Below, in pieces: positions 33,649 through 40,959 of a DNA stretch of 52,188 nt. The position numbers and the translations under genes are program-made. Source of the stretch: BRH-c25 sp964619815. GTDB taxonomy: Bacteria; Bacillota; Clostridia; Lutisporales; Lutisporaceae. The number at the start of each line of letters is the position of its first letter. Positions within the stretch are counted from its first letter, which is position 1. Under the pieces are notes generated by a model, which saw only the letters and a list, made by a program, of their open reading frames with translations, did no database searches and was not told where the DNA came from. The DNA is taken from positions 1 to 52,188 of the forward strand of contig CAZUGK010000010.1 in assembly GCA_964619815.1 (NCBI GenBank), written 5' to 3'.

Positions 33649-35775
33649 ATGGTTAGAAAGTACATAGTTGTAATATTTCTCATTCTTATTATGCTTTTTG
33701 CTTGCGGATATGCGGAGGATGATGCTGTACTGGAGCTTGATAAGGGAGTATATGAGGGTTTGAGTGACAGGATGAAGATCACCTTGACTGCTCCTGCACT
33801 TAATAAGGATATACGTATGTCTGAGGTGGTTTTTGCAAAGGTTAACACTACGGATAACAGTTCCGGAATTAATATTTTTCTTGTAGAAACCGGCAAAGAT
33901 ACGGGAGTTTTCAAAAGTGATATACGCTTCAGCTTTGGTGTAAGTAACGCCGCCGAGAGAACAATAAAAGTCCGGAACGGCATCAAGCTGTATGTGCAGT
34001 GTGAGGGCTTGAAGTCAGAAGCAGTCTGGGTTCCGTACGACGCAGCTTTGGAGCTTGATTCTGATATATTCACAGGGCTTGGAGATTCGCCTGAGATTAC
34101 CCTTACAGATTATGATTTAAATGCGTTGCATAATGCGGTTGAGGAAGTGAAGGTGCTTGTGAAATCAACCTCTGATTCTGAAGGCATATCTTTCACTCTT
34201 AAGGAAAGTGCTGCAGATTCGGGGGTTTTTAAAGGTTCTGTCAAGCTGACAACAAGCTCTTCCGATTCAAAGGATGGCAGGCTGCATGTTGAATATAAGG
34301 ACGAAATTACTATTATATATAAGGATACAACCGTTTCAGGCGGACCTGATAAGCTTTGCACAGATACGGCGGTATGGACGCCCCAGACTGCGTCTGTAAA
34401 ATTGAGCAGTGAAAGCTTTGTGGGGCTAAACTCCAAGTGTGGAGTAACTATAACAGACAATGATATGAATATAAGTAAAGATATTAAGGATACTGTAAAC
34501 ATAGAGGTTATATCGGATACTGATCCGAAAGGAATAAATCTTAAGCTTTACGAGACTGAAACTGACAGCGGAATATTTAACGGTGACATTTTCTTCAGTA
34601 ATTATTCAAGCAGTTCAGATTGGAATACCCTCAAGGTTGCCTCTAAGTCAGATTTCAAGGTAATCTATTGGGATGACAGGAATGAGATGAACGAAAAGTA
34701 TGTACCGGTAGATGCAGGTGCTAAATTTCAATTTGCAGAGGGAGTCCTAAGCATCTCCGGCGGTGCACAGTCCGGTAAAAATGACAGTATAACAATTACT
34801 GTTAAGGATTCGGATGCAGATACTAATGATCAAAGGAATACTTTACCAGTCAATATCACCTCCCATTCAACCGGCGAAGCCATAACTTTGTGGCTTGAAG
34901 AAACGGGGAAATCCTCAGGAAGTTTCAAGAGGGCCTTATACTTTTCTACCAAAAAGGTAACTGATAAGGCAAAGAAAGATGTGACTCTGCTTGTTTCCCA
35001 GGGTGATGCTATAGAAATCACATACAAGGATACAACGGTACCGGACGGGCAGCCTCTGACGATAAGGGAGCTGTATACCTGGTCATACCGGGAAGCAGTC
35101 GTTGTGCTTGATGAGAGCAGCTATACCGGCTATAATTCAAGTACAACGGTAAGCGTCAATGATTCAGAAGCAAACTGCAACCCAAAAAGCATTGACAAGG
35201 TAAAAATAAGAGTATCAAGTACTTCAATGCCGGAATTCACTATGCTTATAAGTGAGACAAAAGCTGATTCCGGAATATTTAAAGGAACTATCCATTTCGG
35301 CAGGCAAGGGAACCGATCAGAAGGCATACTGAAGGTATCGGCAGGGGATAAAATTAACGTTTCATATGAGGACCAGGGTGAATACAGTTACGGGACTGTT
35401 GAGGCAACCGCTGTATGGAATCCTCATGATGCAGAGCTGAAGCTGGACAGCGATATTTATTATGGTAATAACGCTGAGGTGGATATTACGGTAAAAGATT
35501 GGGATATGGCAGAGAACTCCGATGAAAAAGACAGTATTGCGGTATCCGTCGGTATAGCAGGGAAAAGTACTGTGCTAAAGCTTCCACTTAAGGAAACAGG
35601 TAAAGATACAGGAGTATTTACCGGTACCTTTGCAATTAACAGCAGCAATAGTAAGTATATGAAGCTGCGTCTCCTGGATGGGGAAGAACTGGAAGTAATA
35701 TATGTGGATCAGGATAATAGTGAGGGTAGAACTGTTGAGCGAAGGGCTTCAGCTGTTTGGAAATTAACTAAATAG
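33649..35775 (+). CDS. secreted protein made of six ~110-residue repeats, function unknown
   Basis: The 708-residue protein starts with a hydrophobic export signal (residues 4-18) and a possible lipobox ending LFAC-GYA; signal peptidase I cleavage after GYA is the alternative. The rest is six tandem repeats starting near residues 25, 132, 246, 353, 476 and 590. Each has a LELD-x-Y-x-G start, a (T/V)x(D/N)xD(x)N loop, a central ET(G/K)xDSG(V/I)FKG signature, a strand ending in a basic/acidic (E/D)xxxVxYxD segment and a final AVW(x)P. The acidic loops suggest calcium-stabilised beta-sandwich domains; I cannot name a family with certainty. GGGAG is 12 bases before the ATG, a long spacing. It is the only plus-strand gene, and a repeat-flanked accessory cassette lies on either side. 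Confidence 0.85.
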   Translation: MVRKYIVVIFLILIMLFACGYAEDDAVLELDKGVYEGLSDRMKITLTAPALNKDIRMSEVVFAKVNTTDNSSGINIFLVETGKDTGVFKSDIRFSFGVSNAAERTIKVRNGIKLYVQCEGLKSEAVWVPYDAALELDSDIFTGLGDSPEITLTDYDLNALHNAVEEVKVLVKSTSDSEGISFTLKESAADSGVFKGSVKLTTSSSDSKDGRLHVEYKDEITIIYKDTTVSGGPDKLCTDTAVWTPQTASVKLSSESFVGLNSKCGVTITDNDMNISKDIKDTVNIEVISDTDPKGINLKLYETETDSGIFNGDIFFSNYSSSSDWNTLKVASKSDFKVIYWDDRNEMNEKYVPVDAGAKFQFAEGVLSISGGAQSGKNDSITITVKDSDADTNDQRNTLPVNITSHSTGEAITLWLEETGKSSGSFKRALYFSTKKVTDKAKKDVTLLVSQGDAIEITYKDTTVPDGQPLTIRELYTWSYREAVVVLDESSYTGYNSSTTVSVNDSEANCNPKSIDKVKIRVSSTSMPEFTMLISETKADSGIFKGTIHFGRQGNRSEGILKVSAGDKINVSYEDQGEYSYGTVEATAVWNPHDAELKLDSDIYYGNNAEVDITVKDWDMAENSDEKDSIAVSVGIAGKSTVLKLPLKETGKDTGVFTGTFAINSSNSKYMKLRLLDGEELEVIYVDQDNSEGRTVERRASAVWKLTK

Positions 35776-35800
35776 TGAGATGCGAGAACGGGGGAACAGT

Positions 35801-35930
35801 GGGAACGGGTAACACGGAACACACGAATATTCCACGGAATCCACGGATGGTTATATTTTTTATATAGTCAATTAGTAAGTTCCGATACTCAGTGCATTAT
35901 CCATCAGTTTACCTATTATATCTAAGTATT
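35801..35930. repeat. left direct repeat of the GxxExxY cassette
   Basis: A ~130-base segment begins GGGAACGGGTAACA and contains CACGGAATCCACGGA, then TTAGTAAGTT-CGATACT and an AT-rich end. The same succession recurs at 36361-36490. The first part also shows a loose 7-base period (GGGAACG, GGTAACA, CGGAACA). It lies 25 bp after the stop of the six-repeat protein gene. Confidence 0.82.
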
Positions 35931-35957
35931 TTTTTTATTGAGCATAGATTCAATGTA

Positions 35958-36332
35958 TTAATTTGCTACTCGTTTAATTTGAAGTTTTGGAAGTCCGAAG
36001 TTAATGAGGAATCCCAATCTGTACTTTGTAGCTTTCAAATAGTTCAACAATTGTGCATGATGCTCTTCTATAAGTCCTGAGTTAGATTTTACTTCAATTA
36101 TTATCTTCTCATCAACGAGGATATCTGCTATGTATTTTCCTGCAATGATATCCTTATAATATATATCAATCTGTCTTTGCGCTTCGCACTTTATATTTCT
36201 GAGCTGAAATTCATGAAGTAATGCATTTTCATAAACTTTTTCCAGAAAACCGGAACCAAGTATTCTATGCACCTCATATGCTGACTTAACTATTGCATTT
36301 GATGTTTCTTCATATAGAATCAAGTTATTCAT
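35958..36332 (-). CDS. GxxExxY protein (PD-(D/E)XK nuclease superfamily)
   Basis: The 124-residue protein contains the name-giving GFLEKVY motif within ILGSGFLEKVYENAL. The nuclease-like core has the pattern Asp...Glu-x-Lys in YIADILVDEKIIIEVKS, as in PD-(D/E)XK enzymes. The biological role of the family is not established. The reading frame is open for 24 codons upstream, but that part runs through the flanking repeat. ATG 36332 with AAGGAG directly adjacent gives the usual family length; a TTG three codons later would have better spacing. The gene is bracketed by two ~130-bp direct repeats, suggesting it moves or was duplicated with them. Confidence 0.87.
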   Translation of the reverse strand: MNNLILYEETSNAIVKSAYEVHRILGSGFLEKVYENALLHEFQLRNIKCEAQRQIDIYYKDIIAGKYIADILVDEKIIIEVKSNSGLIEEHHAQLLNYLKATKYRLGFLINFGLPKLQIKRVAN

Positions 36333-36360
36333 CTCCTTATTGGTTACGGGGATATAAGCG

Positions 36361-36490
36361 GGGAACGGGTAACAGGTCACACACGGATATTTCACGGAAT
36401 CCACGGAGGAATTTTTTCTGTTTTATTTTGTTACCTTAGTAAGTTTCGATACTTATACGTTATCGTTAGCTATTACATATCTATATTATT
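36361..36490. repeat. right direct repeat of the GxxExxY cassette
   Basis: This is a same-orientation imperfect copy of 35801-35930: GGGAACGGGTAACA, ACACACG-GATATT, CACGGAATCCACGGA, TTAGTAAGTTTCGATACT and an AT-rich tail line up with short gaps. It occupies most of the gap between the GxxExxY gene and the pyrG terminator. No gene is seen in 36333-36653. Confidence 0.82.
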
Positions 36491-36548
36491 TATCCTGCCT
36501 TGGCTTAAGTGGGTTTTCGTGTATTTCGTTTTACCCGTCTCTTTTTGT

Positions 36549-36572
36549 GGACGACCGATGGTCGCCCCTACT
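36549..36572. repeat. GC-rich palindromic unit (GACGACC...GGTCGCCCCTAC type)
   Basis: Arms GCGACC and GGTCG-type pair around a short loop, and the plus-strand end is CCCCTAC. It is the same subtype as the unit at 45697-45721, with one or two differences. Confidence 0.85.
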
Positions 36573-36577
36573 ATTAT

Positions 36578-36606
36578 AAAAGCTCTGGAATTGCTCCAAA
36601 GCTTTT
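36578..36606 (-). terminator. probable pyrG terminator
   Basis: AAAAGCT (36578-36584) pairs with AGCTTTT (36600-36606), and TGGA with TCCA inside, around a five-base loop with one mismatch. On the minus strand the stem ends in TTTTATAA. It lies about 50 bp after the pyrG stop. Confidence 0.65.
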
Positions 36607-36628
36607 TACTCTTCTTATTACAATTTAT

Positions 36629-36653
36629 GGAACGATGAGGGCACCGTTCCCTA
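36629..36653. repeat. palindromic unit abutting the pyrG stop codon (GGAACG...CGTTCCCTAC type)
   Basis: GGAACG and CGTTCC form the arms, and the tail is CCCTAC. Read on the minus strand, the unit's TAG (36651-36653) is in frame and directly follows the TAG stop of pyrG (36654-36656), giving tandem stops. Confidence 0.82.
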
Positions 36654-38261
36654 CTACTTTTTGTTTTGTAGTGCTGCTTTTATGAATTCTCTAAATAATG
36701 GCTGGGGCCTGTTGGGTCTGGACTTGAATTCCGGGTGGAACTGGCAGCCCAGGAACCATGGGTGGTCCTTAAGCTCTACTATTTCTACCAGTCTTTCGTC
36801 AGGAGAAAGCCCGGAGAGCAGCATTCCGTGGGACAGCACCTTATCTCTGAACTGGTTGTTGAATTCATATCTGTGTCTGTGTCTTTCAAATACCAGGTCT
36901 TCGTTATAAGCCTCATAGGCCTTGGTGTTCTCAGCCACCTTGCAGGGATATAAGCCCAGTCTCATTGTACCGCCCTTCTCGTCTATATCCTCCTGCTCCG
37001 GCATCAGGTGTATTACACCATATGGTGTATTCTCATCAAGCTCGGTGCTGTGAGCATCTTTAAGTCCCAGTACATTTCTTGCATATTCTATAACTGCTAC
37101 CTGCATTCCAAGACATATTCCGAAATACGGCACCTTGTTCTCCCTGGCATATCTGGCTACCAGTATCTTGCCCTCTATGCCCCTGTTTCCGAAGCCTCCG
37201 GGCACCAGTATTCCATCGGCTCCATTCAGGTATTCCTTTATATTTTCTTCCTTTACATCCTCAGAGTGTATCCATCTTATATCTATTTCTGAATCGTTAG
37301 CTATTCCTGCATGTCTTAAAGCTTCTGCCACCGACATATATGCATCGTGCAGCTCTACGTATTTTCCTACAAGTGCAATTGTAACCTTGTTTTTAAGATT
37401 TTTTATCTTGTTGACCATCTGGGTCCACTCTGATAATTCCGCTTTCCCGCACTTAAGCCCCAGTTTCTTTATTACGAGGGAATCCAGGCCTTCATTATGC
37501 AGCAGCAAAGGTACTTCATAAAGATTGTCCGCATCCATGTTCTGAACTACTGAGTCTCCCTCCAGGTTGCAGAATAAGCCTATCTTATCCTTCATTTCCG
37601 TGGACAGAGGCTGTTCAGTCCTGCATACAATGATGTCAGGCTGGATGCCTATGCTTCTCAGTTCTTTTACACTGTGCTGGGTGGGTTTTGTCTTAAGCTC
37701 CCCTGCTTTTGAAAGGTAAGGCACCAGAGTAACATGTATAAAAAGCACATTCTCCCTGTCTACCTCATATTTTATTTGTCTGATCGCTTCCAGAAAAGGC
37801 AAGCTTTCTATGTCGCCAACCGTACCGCCGATTTCTGTTATTACAACATCCGGGCTTGTTTCATTGGCAACTCTGTATATTCTTGATTTGATTTCGTTTG
37901 TTATGTGAGGTATTACCTGAACTGTTCCTCCCAGATAATCCCCTTTTCTTTCCTTGCTGATTACCGACCAGTATATCTTTCCTGTGGTCACATTGCTGTT
38001 TTTTGTGAGATTTGTATCTGTAAATCTCTCGTAATGTCCCAGGTCCAGATCTGTTTCTGCTCCATCATCTGTTACGAATACTTCCCCGTGCTGATACGGT
38101 GACATTGTTCCAGGGTCAAAGTTCAGGTATGGGTCCATCTTCTGCAAGCTTACCTTAAGTCCGCGGCTTTTAAGAAGCCTTCCCAGTGATGCTGCAGTTA
38201 TGCCTTTCCCCAAGGATGAAACAACGCCGCCGGTTACGAATATATACTTAGTGTGAGACAA
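36654..38261 (-). CDS. pyrG: CTP synthase
   Basis: This enzyme makes CTP from UTP, ATP and glutamine in the cytoplasm. Its 535 residues are the standard length. The N-terminal amidoligase domain (1 to about 268) begins with the P-loop-like FVTGGVVSSLGKGITAAS. The C-terminal class I glutamine amidotransferase domain contains the catalytic cysteine in FGICLGMQ and the histidine/glutamate pair in GCQFHPEF. Translation appears to start at TTG (38261), because AGGAGGGG sits eight bases upstream. No CTP-responsive attenuator like that of B. subtilis pyrG is apparent in the ~107-bp upstream gap, which instead holds a heptamer array. Confidence 0.98.
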   Translation of the reverse strand: MSHTKYIFVTGGVVSSLGKGITAASLGRLLKSRGLKVSLQKMDPYLNFDPGTMSPYQHGEVFVTDDGAETDLDLGHYERFTDTNLTKNSNVTTGKIYWSVISKERKGDYLGGTVQVIPHITNEIKSRIYRVANETSPDVVITEIGGTVGDIESLPFLEAIRQIKYEVDRENVLFIHVTLVPYLSKAGELKTKPTQHSVKELRSIGIQPDIIVCRTEQPLSTEMKDKIGLFCNLEGDSVVQNMDADNLYEVPLLLHNEGLDSLVIKKLGLKCGKAELSEWTQMVNKIKNLKNKVTIALVGKYVELHDAYMSVAEALRHAGIANDSEIDIRWIHSEDVKEENIKEYLNGADGILVPGGFGNRGIEGKILVARYARENKVPYFGICLGMQVAVIEYARNVLGLKDAHSTELDENTPYGVIHLMPEQEDIDEKGGTMRLGLYPCKVAENTKAYEAYNEDLVFERHRHRYEFNNQFRDKVLSHGMLLSGLSPDERLVEIVELKDHPWFLGCQFHPEFKSRPNRPQPLFREFIKAALQNKK

Positions 38262-38308
38262 TTTTTATTCCCCTCCTATCGTTACATTTATTTATATAAT
38301 TATTTGGG

Positions 38309-38360
38309 TTACGCGTTACGCATTTTGCTACGTGCTTCGTGCTACGTGCCACGTGCATTT
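38309..38360. repeat. heptamer array of the TGCTACG type
   Basis: Two TTACGC(G/A) units (38309-38322) are followed after three bases by TGCTACG, TGCTTCG, TGCTACG, TGCCACG and TGCATTT (38326-38360), all in 7-base register. It lies eight bases downstream of the stop of the second four-helix-bundle gene. Confidence 0.88.
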
Positions 38361-38368
38361 TAGGGTTA

Positions 38369-38749
38369 TTATCTAGGGCATTTTTCTATGCTTGCGTATA
38401 GGGTTCTTATTAGTGCACCAATCATATTGGAGATTTTGGTTAGTCTTTTTTCCAAATCGATCATTGTTTCTTCATTAATATATCCAATATCATGTGCAAT
38501 ATTTAGCTGTGCTATTAACTCAGCGCAGGAGCCTTTGGCTATGTAGAGATATCTTACGAACTCCTTATCTGTCTCTCTGTCATTGCCTTCAGCTATATTG
38601 CTGACAATACTGACAGCTGCTCTTCTCATCTGCTCTCTTAAACCATAGTCTTTGTTAAAATAACCTTCATTAGTAAGCTTATATAAGTCTACAGCAACTT
38701 GTTTGGCATCCTGCCAAACATTCAAGTCTTTAAAATTTGTCTTGCTCAT
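38369..38749 (-). CDS. four-helix-bundle protein (23S rRNA intervening-sequence protein family), second copy
   Basis: This 126-residue all-alpha protein is a paralogue of the one at 33039-33410. Visible motifs are LNVWQDAKQVAVDLYKLTN, YGLREQMRRAAVSI followed by SNIAEGNDRE, and RYLYIAKGSCAELIAQL. The two proteins are about half identical by eye, so this is not a recent local duplication. GGAG is seven bases before the ATG. A heptamer array of different sequence lies just downstream, but no matching repeat is seen on the upstream side. Function is unknown. Confidence 0.9.
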   Translation of the reverse strand: MSKTNFKDLNVWQDAKQVAVDLYKLTNEGYFNKDYGLREQMRRAAVSIVSNIAEGNDRETDKEFVRYLYIAKGSCAELIAQLNIAHDIGYINEETMIDLEKRLTKISNMIGALIRTLYASIEKCPR

Positions 38750-38820
38750 ATACTTGCTCCATTTTTAATAAAGTTTTTCATAACTTATATATTGTACTTA
38801 ATACTGTAATAAAAATCAAC

Positions 38821-38859
38821 AAAAAACTACAAGAAGGTTAATACTTTTTAACCTTCTTG
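38821..38859 (-). terminator. Rho-independent terminator after the coiled-coil gene
   Basis: CAAGAAGGTT and AACCTTCTTG (38830-38839 and 38850-38859) form a perfect 10-bp stem. On the minus strand it is followed by TAGTTTTTTGTT. It begins 11 bp after the stop of the coiled-coil gene. Confidence 0.92.
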
Positions 38860-38869
38860 TTATGTATGA

Positions 38870-39232
38870 CTATTTTACTTTTCTTACAATTATGTCGTCA
38901 TGTCTGGAAACCTTTTCCTCAATGCGGTCAAGCTGGTCACTGTGCTGTTTGTAGCCGTCAAACAAAGCCTGAAGCTTTTTTCCGTGATCCTGTTCTATAA
39001 AGGTAAGTTTGTTGTCTATACCGTCGAATCTTTCTCTTGTCTCTTTTCTGAAGCCGTTAAATTCACCTTTGAGGCCGGTGACTTCATCCTTGAGGCCATT
39101 AAATTCACCCTTGAGACCGGTGACTTCACTCTTGAGGCCACTAAATTCACCCTTGAGACCGGTGACCTCACTCTTGAGGCCGGTTACTTCGATATACAGC
39201 TTTTCGATTAATTTAAAGGTTTTATCTTCCAT
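38870..39232 (-). CDS. heptad-repeat coiled-coil protein of unknown function
   Basis: The 120-residue protein has seven consecutive seven-residue repeats (residues ~15-63) alternating EVTGLKx and EFxGLKx, which is ideal for a coiled coil. A conserved-looking helical C-terminus (about 70-120) ends DDIIVRKVK. No signal peptide is present, so it is likely cytoplasmic. AAGGATG lies seven bases before the ATG, and a strong terminator follows, so it is probably expressed. Similar short coiled-coil proteins are frequent in clostridia but have no assigned role. The DNA repeats inside the gene could change length by slippage. Confidence 0.8.
   Translation of the reverse strand: MEDKTFKLIEKLYIEVTGLKSEVTGLKGEFSGLKSEVTGLKGEFNGLKDEVTGLKGEFNGFRKETRERFDGIDNKLTFIEQDHGKKLQALFDGYKQHSDQLDRIEEKVSRHDDIIVRKVK
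39044..39190. repeat. in-gene tandem repeat (21- and 42-bp periods)
   Basis: The stretch encoding the seven heptads repeats at 21 bases, with near-identical copies at 42 bases (for example TTGAGACCGGTGAC at 39111 and 39153). This is consistent with repeat expansion or contraction in frame. Confidence 0.85.
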
Positions 39233-39318
39233 TAATGTTCATCCTTTTTAATTCTTTTTTCCAGCTAATATTATACCATTTTCTGGTGGTTGTGTCACTA
39301 TGTTGTTTCAGGAATTAT

Positions 39319-39348
39319 GCGGGCAGGCATGGAAACCTGCCCCTACTG
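39319..39348. repeat. palindromic unit supplying the stop codon of the S41 protease gene
   Basis: GGGCAGG and CCTGCCC pair around CATGGAAA, and the tail is CCCTAC. Read on the minus strand, the TAG of this tail (39343-39345) is the stop codon of the protease gene. Confidence 0.87.
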
Positions 39349-40752
39349 TAACATTTTTTTAATCTCTGTCATTGCTCTGTCCAGTTGTGGGTCGCTGGTG
39401 GTTTGTTTTTGTTCCAGTTTGGACTGGAGAGCTTTGATGTCATCTGCCTCCAGGGAAGCATCCTGCTTGAGGTTGTTGTCCTTCTGGAATTTCAGTACTG
39501 CTGTTTTGGTCTGAAGTCCGAATACACCGTCCTGCTTTTCTATTTTATAGCCTATGGCGCTTAGTCTTTGCTGCACTCCCAGTACATCAAGGCCTATGAT
39601 TCCGCTTTTTATGCTTCTGTCACCTTTTATCGCTGCATAATCAGCAGCTGTATTGGCAGTATTTGCTTTTACTTCTATATCAGGTGTGAGCCCTATGCCA
39701 TCTAAAGAAAAATCACTTGGAGTCAGATAGTTAGCTACGGTCAGCTTTACTCCGCCGCCGTCCGGTATTCTCATGGTATGCTGTACAGTACCTTTACCAT
39801 AGGTTTTCTCTCCGATAAGTATTCCTGTCTTGCTGTCTTTTATAGCTCCTGCCATTATCTCAGAGGCAGATGCACTGCCGCCGTTGACAAGTGCAACCAG
39901 CTTAAAGGGTGCCTTATCCAGCTCGGAATCGTATGTATCAACAATTCCCTCCTTCATCTGGATTTTTACAATTGGCCCCTTTGGTATCAAAAGCTTGCAC
40001 ACAGCTACAACTTCGTCCAATAATCCTCCCGGGTTGCCTCTGAGGTCTATTATTACGCCTTTTACGCTTTTGGCTTTAAAAGCAGCTACCGCATTAGCAG
40101 CATTTGCACTTGTATTTTCGTTGAACTCCGTTATCTTCAGATAACCTATATTGCCATCTTTTATCTCATATTTCACTGGGTTTATCTTTATAATCTCCCT
40201 TTTAAGTTCGAAATATATTATATCTGCTGCTCCGTCTCTTTTGGCCCCAATTTTAACGCTGGTGCCCTCCTTACCTCTTATCAGCGAAGCTGCCTTATCT
40301 GCAGTATAACCAGTAATATCAGTACCGTCAACACTTACAAGCTTGTCTCCGGTCTTGATGCCTGCTTTGTATGCCGGTGTGCCTTCAATAGGGGCGACTA
40401 CCGTAATCCCATCAGCCTTTTTTTCGATCTGTACGCCTATTCCAACAATCTCTCCTGTGATATCGCTCATGAACTCATTGTATTCTTTTTCAGAAAAATA
40501 AGTGCTGTGAGGGTCAAGGGTCTCAAACATGCCTTTTATGGCACCGTTAATAAGGTCTTCCTCCTTGACATCCTTGTAATAGTCACTTTTTATTATGTCC
40601 ATCATCATTTCGATTTTTACTGCTGCTTCGGATTTCTGTTCCTCCCCATTCCCTGGTGCCTGGAATGTAAAGGTATCGGCAGCAACTGCAGTTGTCAGTA
40701 ATGATAAAATCAATACGATGGATATAAATGTTTTTTGAATACTCTTTCTCAT
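39343..40752 (-). CDS. S41 carboxyl-terminal processing protease with PDZ and peptidoglycan-binding domains
   Basis: The 469-residue exported protease has a signal peptide (about 1-25, TTAVAA), an N-terminal helical region, and a PDZ domain (about 105-190, with VGIGVQIEKK). The S41 catalytic core carries the nucleophilic serine in NGGSASASEIMAGA and the lysine in GEKTYGKGTVQ. A C-terminal PG_binding_1 domain (about 395-455) contains VLGVQQRLSAIGY and TKTAVLKFQ. It should cut exported proteins at the cell wall, perhaps the SLH proteins encoded upstream. ATG 40752 has GGAGAG eight bases before it; a longer frame reading back into a palindromic unit is rejected. The stop codon is the TAG of another such unit. 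Confidence 0.93.
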   Translation of the reverse strand: MRKSIQKTFISIVLILSLLTTAVAADTFTFQAPGNGEEQKSEAAVKIEMMMDIIKSDYYKDVKEEDLINGAIKGMFETLDPHSTYFSEKEYNEFMSDITGEIVGIGVQIEKKADGITVVAPIEGTPAYKAGIKTGDKLVSVDGTDITGYTADKAASLIRGKEGTSVKIGAKRDGAADIIYFELKREIIKINPVKYEIKDGNIGYLKITEFNENTSANAANAVAAFKAKSVKGVIIDLRGNPGGLLDEVVAVCKLLIPKGPIVKIQMKEGIVDTYDSELDKAPFKLVALVNGGSASASEIMAGAIKDSKTGILIGEKTYGKGTVQHTMRIPDGGGVKLTVANYLTPSDFSLDGIGLTPDIEVKANTANTAADYAAIKGDRSIKSGIIGLDVLGVQQRLSAIGYKIEKQDGVFGLQTKTAVLKFQKDNNLKQDASLEADDIKALQSKLEQKQTTSDPQLDRAMTEIKKMLQ

Positions 40753-40781
40753 TAATCCCACTCTCCTAGCGTTTAATTTAT

Positions 40782-40959
40782 GGCGGACGCCCATTGGGCG
40801 CCCCTACGGTGTATTTAGACGGAACGACGGGGGCGTCCCCACGATAGTATTTATGATATAGGCGGGAGGGCGTGGAAACCCGCCCCTACATACGTACGCC
40901 GGTGGGCGCCCATGCGGTGGATGCGGATCAGACGGAACGACGGGGCGTCGTTCCCTACC
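40782..40959. repeat. stack of five GC-rich palindromic units
   Basis: The units are at 40782-40809 (GGCGGACGCCC/GGGCGCCCCTAC type), 40821-40843 (GGAACGACG type, degenerate), 40861-40892 (GGCGGG...CCCGCCCCTAC type), 40895-40917 (degenerate GGGCGCCC core) and 40931-40959 (GGAACGACG/CGTCGTTCCCTAC type). Together they fill most of the 202-bp gap between the SLH gene and the protease gene. The last one supplies the SLH gene's TAG stop (40955-40957). Confidence 0.87.

Noticed and set aside
36333..36404. 24-codon N-terminal extension of the GxxExxY protein
   Set aside because: It would translate part of the flanking direct repeat; the family starts near MNNLILYEE and AAGGAG is next to that ATG.
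39044..39190. CRISPR-like regular repeats
   Set aside because: The repeats are coding, in frame, and encode coiled-coil heptads without spacers.
40753..40794. N-terminal extension of the S41 protease (14 codons)
   Set aside because: It reads through a palindromic unit, and the downstream ATG has a good ribosome binding site and begins a normal signal peptide.
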